This document shows, one piece after another, positions 9,501 through 20,713 of a stretch of 61,358 nucleotides of DNA. A program made the position numbers and the translations under genes. The notes beneath the pieces were generated by a model, which ran no database searches, was not told the DNA's origin, and worked only from the letters and a program-made list of their open reading frames with translations. The DNA comes from Stemphylium vesicarium (Eukaryota; Ascomycota; Dothideomycetes; Pleosporales; Pleosporaceae). The stretch spans positions 1 to 61,358 of the forward strand of contig QXCR01000166.1 in the NCBI GenBank assembly GCA_004380135.1, given 5' to 3'. Numbering within the stretch: the first letter of the stretch is position 1; each line of letters opens with the position of its first letter.

Positions 9501-12016
9501 AAGCTATAGATAGCTAGACTCTACGTGGATATTAAGAAGTGCGAGTTTAAGGTTAAGTCTATAAAGTACCTAAGGTTTATTATTAAAGCTAAAAAAGGAA
9601 TTAGTATAGACCCTATAAAGGTAGCTATAATCTATAAGTAGAAAGCGCTAAGTATAGTTAAGAGAGTAAGATTATTCCTAGGGTTCGCTAACTTCTACTA
9701 AAAGTTTATTAGGAACTTTACTTAAGTTACTACGCCTCTTACTAGGCTTACTAGTAATATAACCTTTTAGTAGGGCTTTAAAAAGTAATTAGCTTTTAAG
9801 AAGCTAAAAGAAGTCTTTATCTTAGAGTCTATATTAGCTAGCTTTAATTTAGATAAGAAGATAGTGCTAAAGTATAACTTATTAGAATATGCCATAGGAT
9901 GGGTACTTTCCTAATATAGAGATAATAATATCTTAAGACTATATATATACTTCTTAAGAAAGAATAATCTCTATAAGTATAACTATAAGATCTATAATAA
10001 GAAACTACTAGTAGTAGTTTACTACTTAGAGAAGTAGAACGCTAAATTACGCTTAGTTATTAAGTTTAAAGTAATTATTAATTATAAGAATTTAGAGTAC
10101 TTTATAAGACTTAGAATATTAAATAAGTACTAAATAAGATAGTCTCTCTTACTAGGACGCTATAATATAGAGATATTATACTACCTAAGTAAGTAGAATA
10201 TTAGGGTAGACGCACTCTTATAAAGGGAATAGGACTTACCTATAGAAGTAGAGAATAAGCGCTTATAGAAGCGCCTTATATAAGTCTTTAAGCTAACTAC
10301 GTCTTACTATAAGAAGTTAGCTAAAGAGAATTTAAAGAACGTGCTAGTAATATATACTAGCCTAAGCCTAATCTTAGTAGAACTAGATCTACTACTAGTT
10401 AATAACTACTTAGAGTAAGAGGCTTAGAGTAAGACTACTATTACCTCTAATTAGCTAGAAGAGCTATAGGCTATTATAATAAAGAATAATAGAACTTACT
10501 AAGAAGTAAAAAGAGTAGTTAAGTAAAAAGAAAAAAAATTCCTACTAAGCTTAGGCCTAAAGTATTCTATTATAGAATATATAATTAATAATAGAGCGTT
10601 AATATACTAAGAGAGAAAATAAATACTATAAAATAAGCTAATACGTACTTAAATTATTTAAGAGACCTATAAGTCTCTTATTATAGATTACTCTAGAAGA
10701 GAGGTAACCTATAAGATACTTATAAGGGACTACTTCTAGCTAGAAATAGTAGATAACGTCTAAAGGTATATTAGGAACTATAACGTTTATAGTAGGAGTA
10801 AGCTATAAAGAGAAGGGAAATAAAGGTTATTAAAACCTCTTCTAATACCTACTTAGATATAAAAGGAGATCTCTATAGACTTTATAGAGAGACTATCTAA
10901 GAGTAAGGGTATAATAAGTCTTATAGTAGTAATAGACTAGCTAAGTAAAGGAGTAATCTTTATTCCTTTACTAAATATAATAATAGATATAGTAGTTTAG
11001 AAGTTTATTAAAAGGGTAGTCGTATACTACTAGCTACCTAATGTAATTACGTTAGACTAAGAGAACTAGTTTATTAGTAAACTATAGAAACGACTCTACT
11101 AGATTCTAAAGATTAATTAGAGACTATTAATAGCGTACTACCTCTAAATAGATAGCGCTATAGAGAGAATAAATAGCGTCTAAGGAGCCTATATCTAATT
11201 CTTTACGAACTAGGCTTAGACAGACTAGGCTACGCTCTGCCTAATAGCTTAAATCGCGATTAATAGTAGGGACGCGACGTTAATAGGTGTATCGCCTTTC
11301 TTCTTATAATATAGCTATAACGTGGACCCGTTGCAGCTATAGACGCTAGAGGAACGAGCGCTACCCTTAGGTACACCTAATAACTACTTAGATAATAGGA
11401 AAGTAGAGTAGATTATCTTAAAACTCTAAAGCGTCCTTAAGTTAGCCTAAGTAAGTATAGCAAGCGCGTAGTAGAAGCAGGAACGATAAGTGAATAAGTC
11501 GCGACGAGAGGCTCAATAATACTAGGTAAGTAATAAGATTTAGCTACGCTTAGACTAGTAATATAGCACTAGGTAGATATTAAAGAAGCTAGACTAGAAA
11601 AACGCTAAGTATATAGTACTAAAGATAATTAATAGCTACTTAGTTAAGCTAAATACGCCTCTAAGTCCCTACCTAGTATTCTATATTAACTAGATTAAGC
11701 TTATAAGTTTAGACCTACTACTAAGTTAAGAAGTAAATAATTCCTAGCTACTAGCGTTATAAGTAGCGGGAGAGAATAAATAAGTAGTAGAAGATATTAT
11801 AGTAGAATAGGAACGCCACGTTAGAAGAGAATCTAAATAAGAATATAGAGTTAAATAGAGAGAATACTACTAAATAATATTTAAGCTAGTCTAGCTACTT
11901 AAGGATATAGAAGCTCTAGACCGCTAGCTATCCTATATAGCACCACACCGCGACGCCAAAGGACGCCTCCTAGATAGTTTTTAGAAGAAAAATAGATAGA
12001 CCTCTAAAAGGGAGAG
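6585..12016 (+). pseudogene. RIP-saturated Ty3/gypsy element body (gag-pol remnant)
   Basis: The sequence is very AT-rich, dominated by TA, and poor in CA and TG, as expected after RIP. Weak gypsy domains can still be read on the + strand with many TAG/TAA stops: a degraded zinc knuckle around 8090-8150 with Cys codons changed to Tyr, a protease core near 8360, reverse transcriptase about 8950-9750, RNase H about 9830-10100 and integrase about 10650-11200. The RT active site near 9425 reads YLDN in place of YLDD, a G-to-A loss of a catalytic Asp. No function is possible. The left end is cut by the chromovirus, and no left LTR was found. Confidence 0.8.
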
Positions 12017-12390
12017 TATTATAATAGGCTAAACGCCCTTTAGTAGAGCTTCTTAATAGAATCTTAATAGACGCATCTAATAGACGCTTAGATTACCTTA
12101 GACTAATATTTATCTAATAGGTAAATAAATACTAGCGTAGATAGACTAATAGCTTCTTATTAAATATAACTACTATATACCTGGCCTTGCCATCGGCTAT
12201 CTACTCCTTGAGTGCTCCTAGAGCTAGCCCCTTACACGAGCTAGCTCCTAGTCTAACCAAGAAAAGTCTAGTAAGGGAACCTCCACCAGCACGCACGACT
12301 TCACACTATTGCGATAATAATTCCTATATTTCTTCTTTAATAACAATATACAACATTCTAGATTCTTTTTTACGTAATATTAATAAGTAA
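12017..12390 (+). repeat. Probable 3' LTR and less mutated island of the RIP element
   Basis: A purine tract (AAAAGGGAGAG) ends at about 12016 and is followed by TATTATAATAGG, which would be a mutated TGT start. From 12180 to 12330 the base composition is nearly normal, in contrast with both sides, so this part was either not duplicated or not recognised by RIP. No partner copy lies in the window, so the LTR call and its right end are inferred. Confidence 0.35.
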
Positions 12391-13027
12391 CTATAGCTAT
12401 CTAACTAATACTATTTATATAATTGCTTAGAGTATAATAATAAGTAGTACTATAGAAAATTATAAGGTTAGTTTATAAGAATATAAAATAGAGAAGAGAG
12501 AAGTAGTATTACGAACCTAAGAAGATAGGGCATAGTAACCTATATATAAAAGTAATAAAGAAGTTACTTTATATAGGTTAAGTAGATAGCTAACCTTTAA
12601 GAACTAATAAGTAGCGTTACCCTATAGCTTACGTAATTCTATAGTCTTAGTAGAAAGCTACTATAGAATAAATTATATATATCTTATAATATTCTATAAT
12701 ATTTTATAATATTTTATAAGATATTATATATAAGATATATAGAACTTTATAGAATATATAAGATATTAAGTTATATTCTCTAAATATATAGCTACTAGAT
12801 AGCGCACTTATATAGTTACTATATTTAACTTTAAAATCTAAGAATTAGTACTTAATTCTTAAAACTTTTAAGTTATTTATTAATCTTTATATTATGCTTA
12901 ACTTATCTCGTCTATTATGCGCCTAGCTTATTCCTAAGAACTAACCCTAGGACCCTCTAAGGACGGACCTTCACAGTAAGAATTATTCTTCTTACTACTA
13001 CCTCCTTAGTATAGTAATATAGAGCTA

Positions 13028-13242
13028 TCCCCCACTATTCTATTGCAGTGTGAAGCAAATACTATTGCCTATAACTGCCCCATACATTTTGGTTGCATGG
13101 CGTAGTGGTGCAGGGCTGCATCCTGACAGTTAGCCTCCAACCTCGCATCCTTCGTTAGGGAGGGGTCTTTGCTTGTTGCTTGTAACACTCTCCCCCACTA
13201 TTCTATTATAGTGTGAAGTAAATACTATTCCCTATAACTGCC
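13028..13242. repeat. 52-bp direct repeats flanking a tRNA-like (SINE-like) segment
   Basis: The copies at 13028-13079 and 13191-13242 start TCCCCCACTATTCTATT and differ mainly by C/T and G/A changes. Between them lies a segment with an 11/11 match to a pol III A box (TGGCGTAGTGG, 13098-13108). A weak B box follows (ACCTCGCATCC, 13140-13150, 7 of 11), and the tail is rich in TTGCTTG. This resembles a tRNA-derived SINE or a dead tRNA. The repeats are too long for a normal target duplication, so a local tandem duplication is equally possible. Confidence 0.35.
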
Positions 13243-13861
13243 TCTTATAATAACTTATATAGAATTAAATTATTATTGTTTAAATATCTACTATTCTACT
13301 TAGTCGCTAGACGACTCTACGGACTACCGCCATATAATACCTCACCTGCCTTAGTACGGACCAGGAACAGAGAAGTATCGCCGAACCCCGTAGAACACCT
13401 GTGAGGCAGACGATCGGACGCTCAGTGCTCGTTGGCGCGAAGCAGAGGAAGTGGAGACGAGACGAGGCGGCAATTGCACACGTGAGAGGTGGGATTTGAT
13501 AATTTCGAGTAGGAGAGGTCTTGAGCAATAATTAGGGATGAGCCGGAAGTAGGGTGTCCAGCTTAGGCCTGTGGCTGTGCGGCGCCTTTGCCAAGCGCTC
13601 AGGATATCATCAAAAGGCAGGGTTGAGGCCGGCAAAATATCGGGGGTCAGTCGGGCTGAACCTGACCAGCGCCGATGCGCTTGCGCTCCGCTTTCCTTCC
13701 CTCCTTTGTCATCGCTAGCTTCGCAGTCAGTTATATAAACAAATGCACAGATCTTGTTAGTAGCACCAGGAAATGGGAGAATCGTGATGTATTAGTGCCA
13801 CGAGAGTGAGAGTCTATATACATGAAGTCACGCGCTAAGCCTCTATGGGACTAGCGCGAGA

Positions 13862-13886
13862 GTGAGGTGAGGTGAGGTGAGGTGAA
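13862..13886. repeat. GTGAG microsatellite
   Basis: About five copies of the pentamer GTGAG stand in tandem in intergenic sequence downstream of the oxygenase gene. Confidence 0.7.
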
Positions 13887-13974
13887 TCGCGCCTCGGGCA
13901 GAATACCTGAGGGCCATGGCTGACAGATCTAGTGGTCACTAGAATCAGTCAGGCACTGCCGCCTTCGTCGAAAT

Positions 13975-15413
13975 TTACTTCGGCCCGCTCAGAGTAAGGC
14001 ATAATTTTGAAGAGCAGTGCACAGAAGCTGTACACAAACTCAGTCGAGGGTTCGTTTCCATACTAGAATATCTTAGCTGCGCCCCTGTATTCATAGACAT
14101 GAGGGCAACACATACTAGTGCGAACCCGAACTGCACGCTCTTTGTTGCATCCATCGGTTCATTGACCCACTTCACCTTTATCAATGTATTCGGATACTCA
14201 GCGTACACCTGCCAAAGTAAGTTATTCCCACAACCCCACACGGCCTCCGCTTTGAGTGGCTTTCCGAGTTCCTTGCCGACGTGATGATGGGCGCGAAGGG
14301 TCTCGTCAAGCGGATTCCCGTAGTCGATGTTGCTGATGTGCTCGAGCACAGGGCGGACGAGCACCTCGACGCCGAGGGAGCGGAAGACTTCAAAGGCGAT
14401 CATGTCTGAGCCTTTCAAGATAGCGGGGAGGGCGGAGGCACCTTCCGTAGTGGCATGCGCGTAAGCGTGGCCGCAGTACTTGCCGAGATAGCCACCTGTT
14501 TTTCGAGTCAGCAACCCTCTCGCAACGTCACTGAGATGAGAGACTCGCCTTCCGACATGAACTCCGGCTGAGCTAACGCATCCTTGACTTCTTTGTACCA
14601 CGGTAGCTGCTGAACGTCCAGTGTATCGGCATGTCCGGCGATCTCACCGAGGCCACGACGCGAATACAAGTTATACGTCGGGGTGATACGATAGCCAGAC
14701 GTGACCTCGAGGACTTCATGCTCGCAATCGCTGTAGAACGCACCCCACTGTATGTCCCTGGCCGGTCCAGACCAGTCGAAAACCGTAACCTGGCCTTGGT
14801 GGCGGACAACAAGCTGACCTCCTTCATGTGGGCAGGGCAGACACACGACGAGCGATCCGAACTGTAAATCTGAGCGCGGAGTATCGATGTGAGGCTTGAA
14901 AAGACCCGACGGGGCTTGATAGACCTATTGCCAACCAGTAAACCTGGAAGGTCTGCGAGCCAGTGAAACAAAACTTACGTTGAGCTTGTACAGCTTAGCT
15001 AGAACGCCTTGAGGTGAGTTTGGAAGTTTAGGCAGTAGAGCCTGACCAACGACATCGATAATCCCCACCTCGTACGGGCAGAAGTTGATTGAGAATTCCG
15101 ACGTGTCGAGTTTGGACGCCTTTCGATACGTTTCATCCATAACATCCTTGCCTTGAAAACCAAACCCAGCGGGCTGAGTAGTTTTGACAAGCTTCTGAAG
15201 CGCAGGCTCATCGGAAGTGGAGGGAAATGTTAACTTTTCGATCGAGTGAGGGGCATCCCAGCGGATGATGACTGGAGCTGCGGGTCCGCTAGACTCAACA
15301 GTACCGCCACAGGCATAGGCCGCGTTGGTGAGGAGGCTGGATAGTTTCTGCGCGATGTTGTTGGTCGCACTATCCCAGATGTTCGAAGTACTTAGTTTGG
15401 GTGACTCAGACAT
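13975..15413 (-). CDS. Fungal 2OG-Fe(II) oxygenase family protein
   Basis: Three exons (14979-15413, 14549-14924, 13975-14495) give 443 residues. The prolyl-4-hydroxylase-like double-stranded beta-helix is clear: the metal ligands are H157 and D159 in PHIDTPRS, the distal His is H214 in DCEHEVLEVTSG, and R224 in the following GYRIT is the expected 2-oxoglutarate-binding residue. Such enzymes couple 2-oxoglutarate decarboxylation to hydroxylation; the substrate of this fungal subfamily is unknown to me. Intron 1 (14925-14978) is GT-AG. Intron 2 (14496-14548) keeps the frame only with a GC donor (AAG/GCGAGT) and has a good CTGAC branch site. The start at 15413 is the first ATG in frame. The C-terminal 30 residues look unconserved and could hide a further small intron. 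Confidence 0.82.
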
Positions 15414-16711
15414 GGTGTGACCGAGTGGCTTGGACAGAGTCTGTGGATGTTGGACGCTGTACGAGTAAGAAAGGAAGGGGGAGGAAACCAGTTTCAAGTA
15501 TGTAGAAGTTAGTGACGTTCAGTGGTCTGAACGCGGTGTCACGTAGATTCGTGTCGACCAAACTTCTTTATTGGTTGCAAATGTGGTACAAGTTCAGGCA
15601 GCAATGCGCTCCATCAGCTAGCCACCGTTAGATGTAAGAACTGTTCGATCCAGTGCTATATGGAATGACAAACACCTATCTGACTCCCGAGAAAGCGTGG
15701 AATGAGGTGGAGGGGGGGAAGGCCCTTCCTGGTTACATGCTACCGGTAGCTACATGACCGTGGACGGCAGCCGCTTTTATAAGACGATCAGCGAGTCCAT
15801 TATGCTCTCTGAGAATGGGCCAGAACCCAATCTAGATGTTCTTAGTTTCGTTTTCTACCAACATACTGTCGGGAGCGACAACTGACCTTTATATTATTAG
15901 CCTCGTGCATTATCATCACTTTATCGAGAGCGAGAAACAGATCCAGAATTTGCTGGTTTGCTACCTTTGAACGTGAGCCATTTGTTCTTCTACAAAATCA
16001 ATTAGAAGAATCCTTAAGTCTGTGCCAGAACAGTTGGAAACGTACCCTCCATGTTGGCAGCCATCCAGTCATTCACTTAAGGCTTTGGTTTCGGGAACTC
16101 TAAAGCCGGAAGAGTGTAACGTCGATCCAAGCGTGCCGGGACGCAAGGTGTAACGGGACGCTTTTTCTGTCGGGCGCTCGGAACACCCTCACCACGCCTG
16201 TAAATCAATAGGTTCAGCGTGCATCTATTATGAAGCTCTCTTTCTTTCAGGACATCAGCCTCCAACACCGAAAAGGGCATTGTTAGCTATGCTGTTGCCC
16301 GTTCTATCAATGCTGTTAACCGACTCTCCTCTAACACCCCTTGTTTATTTGCGACGGTAAAGTCCCTTCTTGTGTGCAGGAAAACCCCATGTGCGGGAAA
16401 CAACCAATGGAAGGGCAAAGATAGCATGTTCCCCGACACAGTACTGTGTCTAATTGGCTGCTTTAGGAACACAGGGTTTTCTTGGTCGCAGGGAGAGACT
16501 TTACGTATCTACAAAGAACTCGGTGAGCTAGAAAATAAGCCAGGATAACAAAGATCAAGACTACAGCCTCGAAAGATCGCCTCACGGCAATATAGGCACA
16601 TCCCGGCAGTTCCTCCGCACAAACAGCATGATCGTCAAAACGCGTCTAACCAGCCGCGCATGTCTAGTTGCTCTTGGCATACAGTAGCTTACAGTACCAG
16701 CCACGCGTGAA
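15414..16711. other. Intergenic, no gene recognised
   Basis: Several short open frames exist on the - strand (16077-16280 and 16287-16472), but none has recognisable motifs or splice support. A GGAGGGGGGG purine run lies near 15710. The part next to 16711 carries the decayed continuation of the HET gene. Confidence 0.4.
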
Positions 16712-17164
16712 CTATCGACTGGACTTGGAGGCTGGCTCCCAAGTGGACTCGGTGGACACACCGCCAGCTTTCCTCTTTTTTGTCGATACGTCTGATAGGT
16801 ACACGTGGCACTTCGTCGCGTTCTGGTACCAGCGGAACATGGACTGGATAGCCAAAGAGAGCTCAACCTTATCCGACTTGTTGATGCAGCATGTATCGAC
16901 CCAAAAGTACTGCAGTCCATCTCGCTGTGCTTGCTTCCCACAGAAGCGAATCTTCTTGTAGCCAGACGTCTTCTTGTAATCAGGCTCGTGGTTGCGGCGG
17001 CCTTTTACAAGGTCCGCAAAAGTCACTTCTTCTGCACCTTCCACCCAGGTGTGTGAAAGTATCGCATAACGGGGTATCGCGCCATAGTCGAAGCTGGTGA
17101 TCTCGCCATGGTCGAACCTGGTGATCGTGAGGCGGCCATCGTCTTTGTACCTAAGGAGACGCAT
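16712..17164 (-). pseudogene. HET-domain gene broken at the conserved SRWFTRGW motif
   Basis: HET proteins trigger heterokaryon incompatibility and cell death in fungi. From the ATG at 17164 the order is typical: MRLLRY start, YAILSHTW, EEVTFADL, YKKIRFC, FWVDTCCINK, AIQSMFRWYQNA and CHVYLSDV, ending TWEPASKSSR then TAG. Read past the stop, the next codons give FTRGW, so the stop replaces the Trp of the family motif SRWFTRGW (TGG to TAG). Beyond FTRGW the expected LQELLAP block is not recognisable and more stops follow, so the C-terminal part is lost. At about 150 residues it is far shorter than usual. The open frame extends upstream to 17407, but that part lacks family features. A truncated, still-expressed protein cannot be excluded. 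Confidence 0.75.
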
Positions 17165-17457
17165 TGACTCGTGCGGGTGTGTGGTGAGCGCGCGGTGGAA
17201 ACGAGACGCTAGAGGTTCGATGTGGCAGCCTAGTCGGACAAGGGCGGGATGGCCGTGCCATGCGCTGTAGAGGTCTGCATAAGAGGAGGCAATGGCTAGC
17301 CGTGCAGCTCTAGATGTCTCGGTGATAGAACAGCGTTCCCAAATGGACGAGCTGAGTCGAGCGCGCTGTGTTGTTGAATGGATTGTGGAGGGCGTTGCGC
17401 AGAGCACAACAAGGTTGATGGGGAGGGCTCAGAGGAGGGCAAGACGGTAGTTTGCGG

Positions 17458-17802
17458 TTAGTGGCATACTGCATCCGGGGACGTCTCTCGCTTTCGCGCT
17501 GCGGGATAGGTGACTAAGATGTAGTTTGCAAGGCTTTCGAGCGATGGTTCGCGCAGAAGGCACAAAACGCGTAAGTTCGTGCTGTCTAAAACATCGACCG
17601 TCGAACTTGCTACAACATGAAGTGCAAGATCGTCTAGCTCTTGCTTCAGCTCAGCTACTTTTGATTGGGCTTTAGGCGACTGGGCCGCTGTTTTGTGAGT
17701 CTGGAAACTTTGCGGGCGACGCGAACCCGCGACCGTGAGTGCTTTTAGACAGAATGACGACAACTCACGATCTCGAAATTAAACGGGCTTGAAGAGGGAC
17801 AT
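17458..17802 (-). CDS. Small helical protein of unknown function
   Basis: I do not recognise the family. A short first exon (17785-17802, MSLFKP) joins at phase 0 to a second exon (17458-17700) across an 84-base GT-AG intron, giving 86 residues. The protein is predicted helical: a charged segment with AELKQELDDLALHVVAS, then LRVLCLLREPSLESLANYILVTYP and a polar tail. It begins 46 bases after the stop of the RRM gene on the same strand. The exon-1 call rests only on frame and splice signals; an unspliced form would lack an ATG. Confidence 0.4.
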
Positions 17803-17848
17803 GAGAATATGGATGCCTGCTATTCGTAACTTACTCTCCCTTCTCTTT

Positions 17849-18789
17849 CTAGTTTCTGGGCAAAGAGGAAGCCATTGATACTCTCAGCCTTCCTCCAAAA
17901 GCCACTAATCCATTCACTTTGCTCACTGCTGCTTCCGCTTCCTCCTGAGTTCCGAAGTCAACAAACGCATAGAAGTGATTCCCTGATTTTCCCTTGACCG
18001 ACACCCGTGGCGACTTAACCTTGGACACATCCTCGACGTTGAAGTCGCGGAATAGCGCCCGGATCTCGGCATCGGAAGTGTGCTGATCGAGAGGTTTTGG
18101 GAGTCCACCAACGTACAGTCGGCGATTCCCTTGTACAGGCGTAATAGAGAGTGGAGACTGCAGAGATATGCTGCCTTGTCTGGATGTGTATTTCCAACGT
18201 TCGAAGATCAAGCCTTCGGCGCGTGTTGTTTGGTTGGTACTGCGTTTTTGGATGCAAGGTTTGATTTTGAGCGGGCGCCCAAACAAGGGCGTGCCGTTGA
18301 GGGTTTTCATAGCGGATGTGGCGGCCGAGGCAGCAGTGAGATCGACGAAGCAGTATGAAGGATTGTGAGCTGTAAAGGGGTCGATGGATATATCGACTTT
18401 TAAACTGCGTGTTGCATCAGACATGCAGTCAAGCAGAAATGAAACTAAATCCGAGCTCTTCTGTGTTTATCCCTCTGCCAGAACTGTAAAACCGTACCGA
18501 CTAGCAGCAACACCACCCTCTCTGACTCTTAAAAGCCACGCAAAACTTACACCGTGTATCCGCTGTCTTCAAACAGCTTCTGCACGTCCTCCATCTGCAC
18601 AGTGTACAACAGATTCCCTACGTAAATCCTTGCTGCTTCATCTGTAGCCCGCGCCGGTTCGTCCCGACTCTTCTGCTCCCTCCACTCCCTTCTTTTTTGC
18701 TCCAAAGCATTTCCCAGGGGACGTAGAGTCCCGGGTGCGGAGTTTATCGTGGGCCGGTTTATGCGGCTGGCTTCGCGTGTGGTCTGCAT
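17849..18789 (-). CDS. Protein with two RNA-recognition motifs
   Basis: Two exons (18551-18789 and 17849-18404), joined in phase across a 146-base GTAAGT...CAG intron, give 264 residues. RRM1 has RNP2 RIYVGNLLY near residue 55 and RNP1-like SYCFVDL after the splice; the intron cuts RRM1 between its first helix and second strand. RRM2 follows with RNP2 RLYVGGLPK and RNP1 HFYAFVDF. A basic, Pro/Arg-rich N-terminus precedes RRM1 and the protein ends shortly after RRM2. RRMs bind single-stranded RNA; the target and the cell compartment are not shown by the sequence. The start at 18789 is the first ATG in this frame, but an upstream exon ending near 18850 with a further intron is possible. Confidence 0.75.
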
Positions 18790-19495
18790 CAAGGCGAGCT
18801 GTCAAGGCGGGGGGCCGAATTTACGAGTGGTAGGCTAAAAGGGTTGGAATAGGAGCGAGAACTACCATGTCCCTGCGCTACGTGCACGAATTCTCTGCCG
18901 GTGAGGCTTTGAAGTTGGGTAGATGTGTCAGAGGTTTGGTGTTCCGGTGGACGGCCACGCAGGGTGGATGATGGCGGCGTGAGCCTCGGTAGCCCAGTCG
19001 CTAGCGATTGCGGCTTCACCCTATCACAGGCTGCAACATTTGCTGTTCAGCTCCACCTTCTATAAACAGGTCAGCGCTAACTGTAGAACGTCAAACAGAC
19101 TGTTTTGAATGGTCAGCGCTAAAGAACCTCGGGATTGTCATCATGTTTACGGATGACAGTCAGCAGGAGGAACCGGCACGGCTTGAGCCGCAATCGCGCC
19201 GCAATCGCTTGTGAACTACCAGCAGTTGTGATAGCGACTACATGCATACAGTATCTATTAATTGCTTAATGTTTAGTGGATTTCATATGAGGTCATCACA
19301 TGTTTTACGGTCAGCATCCAAGTCATCAAGAATCTCGGTCGCTGACATATCCCTGTTTGCGTGACCTTTCCTTCACTTTCAGTCCAAGAAGCTGGGATAC
19401 ACTATGTACGTACTAGGAATTTCGGAAGGTAACAGCGAACCATCAACAAAGTCAGGCGAATTATTGTGACTTACCATTCTACGCGAAGAACTGTA
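18790..19495. other. Intergenic, possible upstream exon of RRM gene
   Basis: An open stretch on the - strand at about 18850-19019 followed by a GTAG donor could be a first exon of the RRM gene, but the phase is ambiguous. The remainder shows no gene. Confidence 0.35.
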
Positions 19496-19995
19496 CACTC
19501 ACATGCGCTTGCAGTTTCCGCTTTGCGCACGTCGCTCAGCTGCCATCCCATGCTCACCTCTGTGGCGCTTAGCACAGCTCTTACCGTAATCACTTTAGCG
19601 TAAGGCATCATGACTTCTCGCTTCCTCTCTGCGGAAACCCCCTAGGCCGCGGATGCTGCCACCATAGAGCGCGAGCAGGATGAGGGCTCTGCTAGGCATC
19701 GACTATGCGTGTTAAATGCCACAGAGGAGTATTGAGGTCATAGGACAAGGCATGATGTTGAGTTGGAATGATGGCGATTGCTTAACGCGGGCATCGCTGG
19801 GGCAGCGTTTCCGCCTCCACCGCGTGTAGCTGAGATGGCGTGTGTATCTGGTGGAGCCTGTGAGGTGAGTAGTATTGTAGAGGCGGCACGGCTCGTGTGG
19901 GTGGACAAGCGTGGTTCGCTCGTGGCTTGCCGCCCGCTACTGGGATGACAATCGAGCGACGTGCGCAAAGCGGAAACTGCCAGTGCATGAGAGTG
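19496..19995. mobile_element. 500-bp MITE-like element with TA target duplication
   Basis: The ends are inverted repeats of about 55 bp with roughly 48 matches, including a perfect 26-bp core starting GCAGTTTCCGCTTTGCGCAC (left from 19511, right ending at 19980). The tips read CACTCACATGC on the left and, inverted, CACTCTCATGC on the right, each next to a TA dinucleotide (19494-19495 and 19996-19997). The interior has no transposase. Size, inverted repeats and TA duplication fit a non-autonomous Tc1/mariner-pogo type element. Confidence 0.6.
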
Positions 19996-20271
19996 TACCT
20001 CGCGACAGATCTCGAAGTATCACGGTTTTTGGAGTTGGGGAGGAATGGCGGTCTCAACCCCTGAACGCGACCGCGACGCGATATCCGTCCCAATCGAGCT
20101 AGCAGCACCACTGAAGAGACGCGCAAGAAGGGTCACCACGAAAAGCGTACAGCACCTAAGAGCACAGGAACAGCCAGACCTATCCGCATGCGAGTCCGAT
20201 GCTGTCCAGGTTGGAAGCAGCCAGCCTGCTCCTTCGACCAGGAGGAGTAGCACCAACAAAGACCTGCTGGT

Positions 20272-20457
20272 TGTTGAAGGCAGGTGCTGCCTAGTCAATC
20301 AGAGGCAGCCGAAGCTCTCCTTCTCTTTCTGCAGTAGCAACTACCTCTAGTAGTTGCGACGATGTCTATTCAGGACTAGCACTGTTTACGGTCACCCATC
20401 TATATATACTGTTTGTAGTCTCACACAACACAATAATCAATTTTCCATACTTCAACA
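20272..20457 (+). repeat. Copia 5' LTR
   Basis: It starts TGTTGAAGGC and ends ACTTCAACA, with a TATATATA box near 20400. It is 186 bp long and nearly identical to the copy at 25066-25251. Confidence 0.95.
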
Positions 20458-20469
20458 GGTTATGAGCCC
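20458..20469 (+). promoter_or_regulatory. Copia primer-binding site
   Basis: GGTTATGAGCCC directly follows the LTR. It is complementary to the anticodon stem-loop region typical of initiator tRNA-Met (GGGCTCATAACC), the half-tRNA priming mode known for copia elements. The match to this host's own tRNA was not checked. Confidence 0.6.
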
Positions 20470-20713
20470 GGGCTGCTACCCGGATACCCCCCACCTCCCG
20501 TCATACAGCACGAGCGAGCTGCATCAACATCGACCCTCACAAAGGCCTCTCGACTGCTCTGCTACTTGCTATCGTACCTGTCACTGACGCGACTACACTT
20601 TTACCTAGCCGAGTGACATCACGCATCACCGCCTAGCACTACACCTTCGCAATCCCGCAACTGCGCTGCGACTCTAGCACTTCCCTGCTACTTGATACCT
20701 AGGTACCACTGCC

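Larger units (their letters stand above)
12391..13974. other. AT-rich decay passing into normal sequence, no gene
   Basis: The first part to about 12950 is RIP-like AT-rich sequence with palindromic TATAATATTTTATAATATT runs near 12690-12730. From 12950 on composition rises. It holds the direct repeats and the tRNA-like segment listed separately and a GTGAG microsatellite. An open frame on the - strand at 13351-13635 has no recognisable features, and I do not call it. Confidence 0.5.

Noticed and set aside
13351..13635. 94-codon open frame on the - strand
   Set aside because: It has no recognisable features and borders repeat debris; not enough support.
17165..17407. Upstream extension of the HET frame
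   Set aside because: HET proteins of this type start at the MRLLRY segment, and the upstream residues have no family features.
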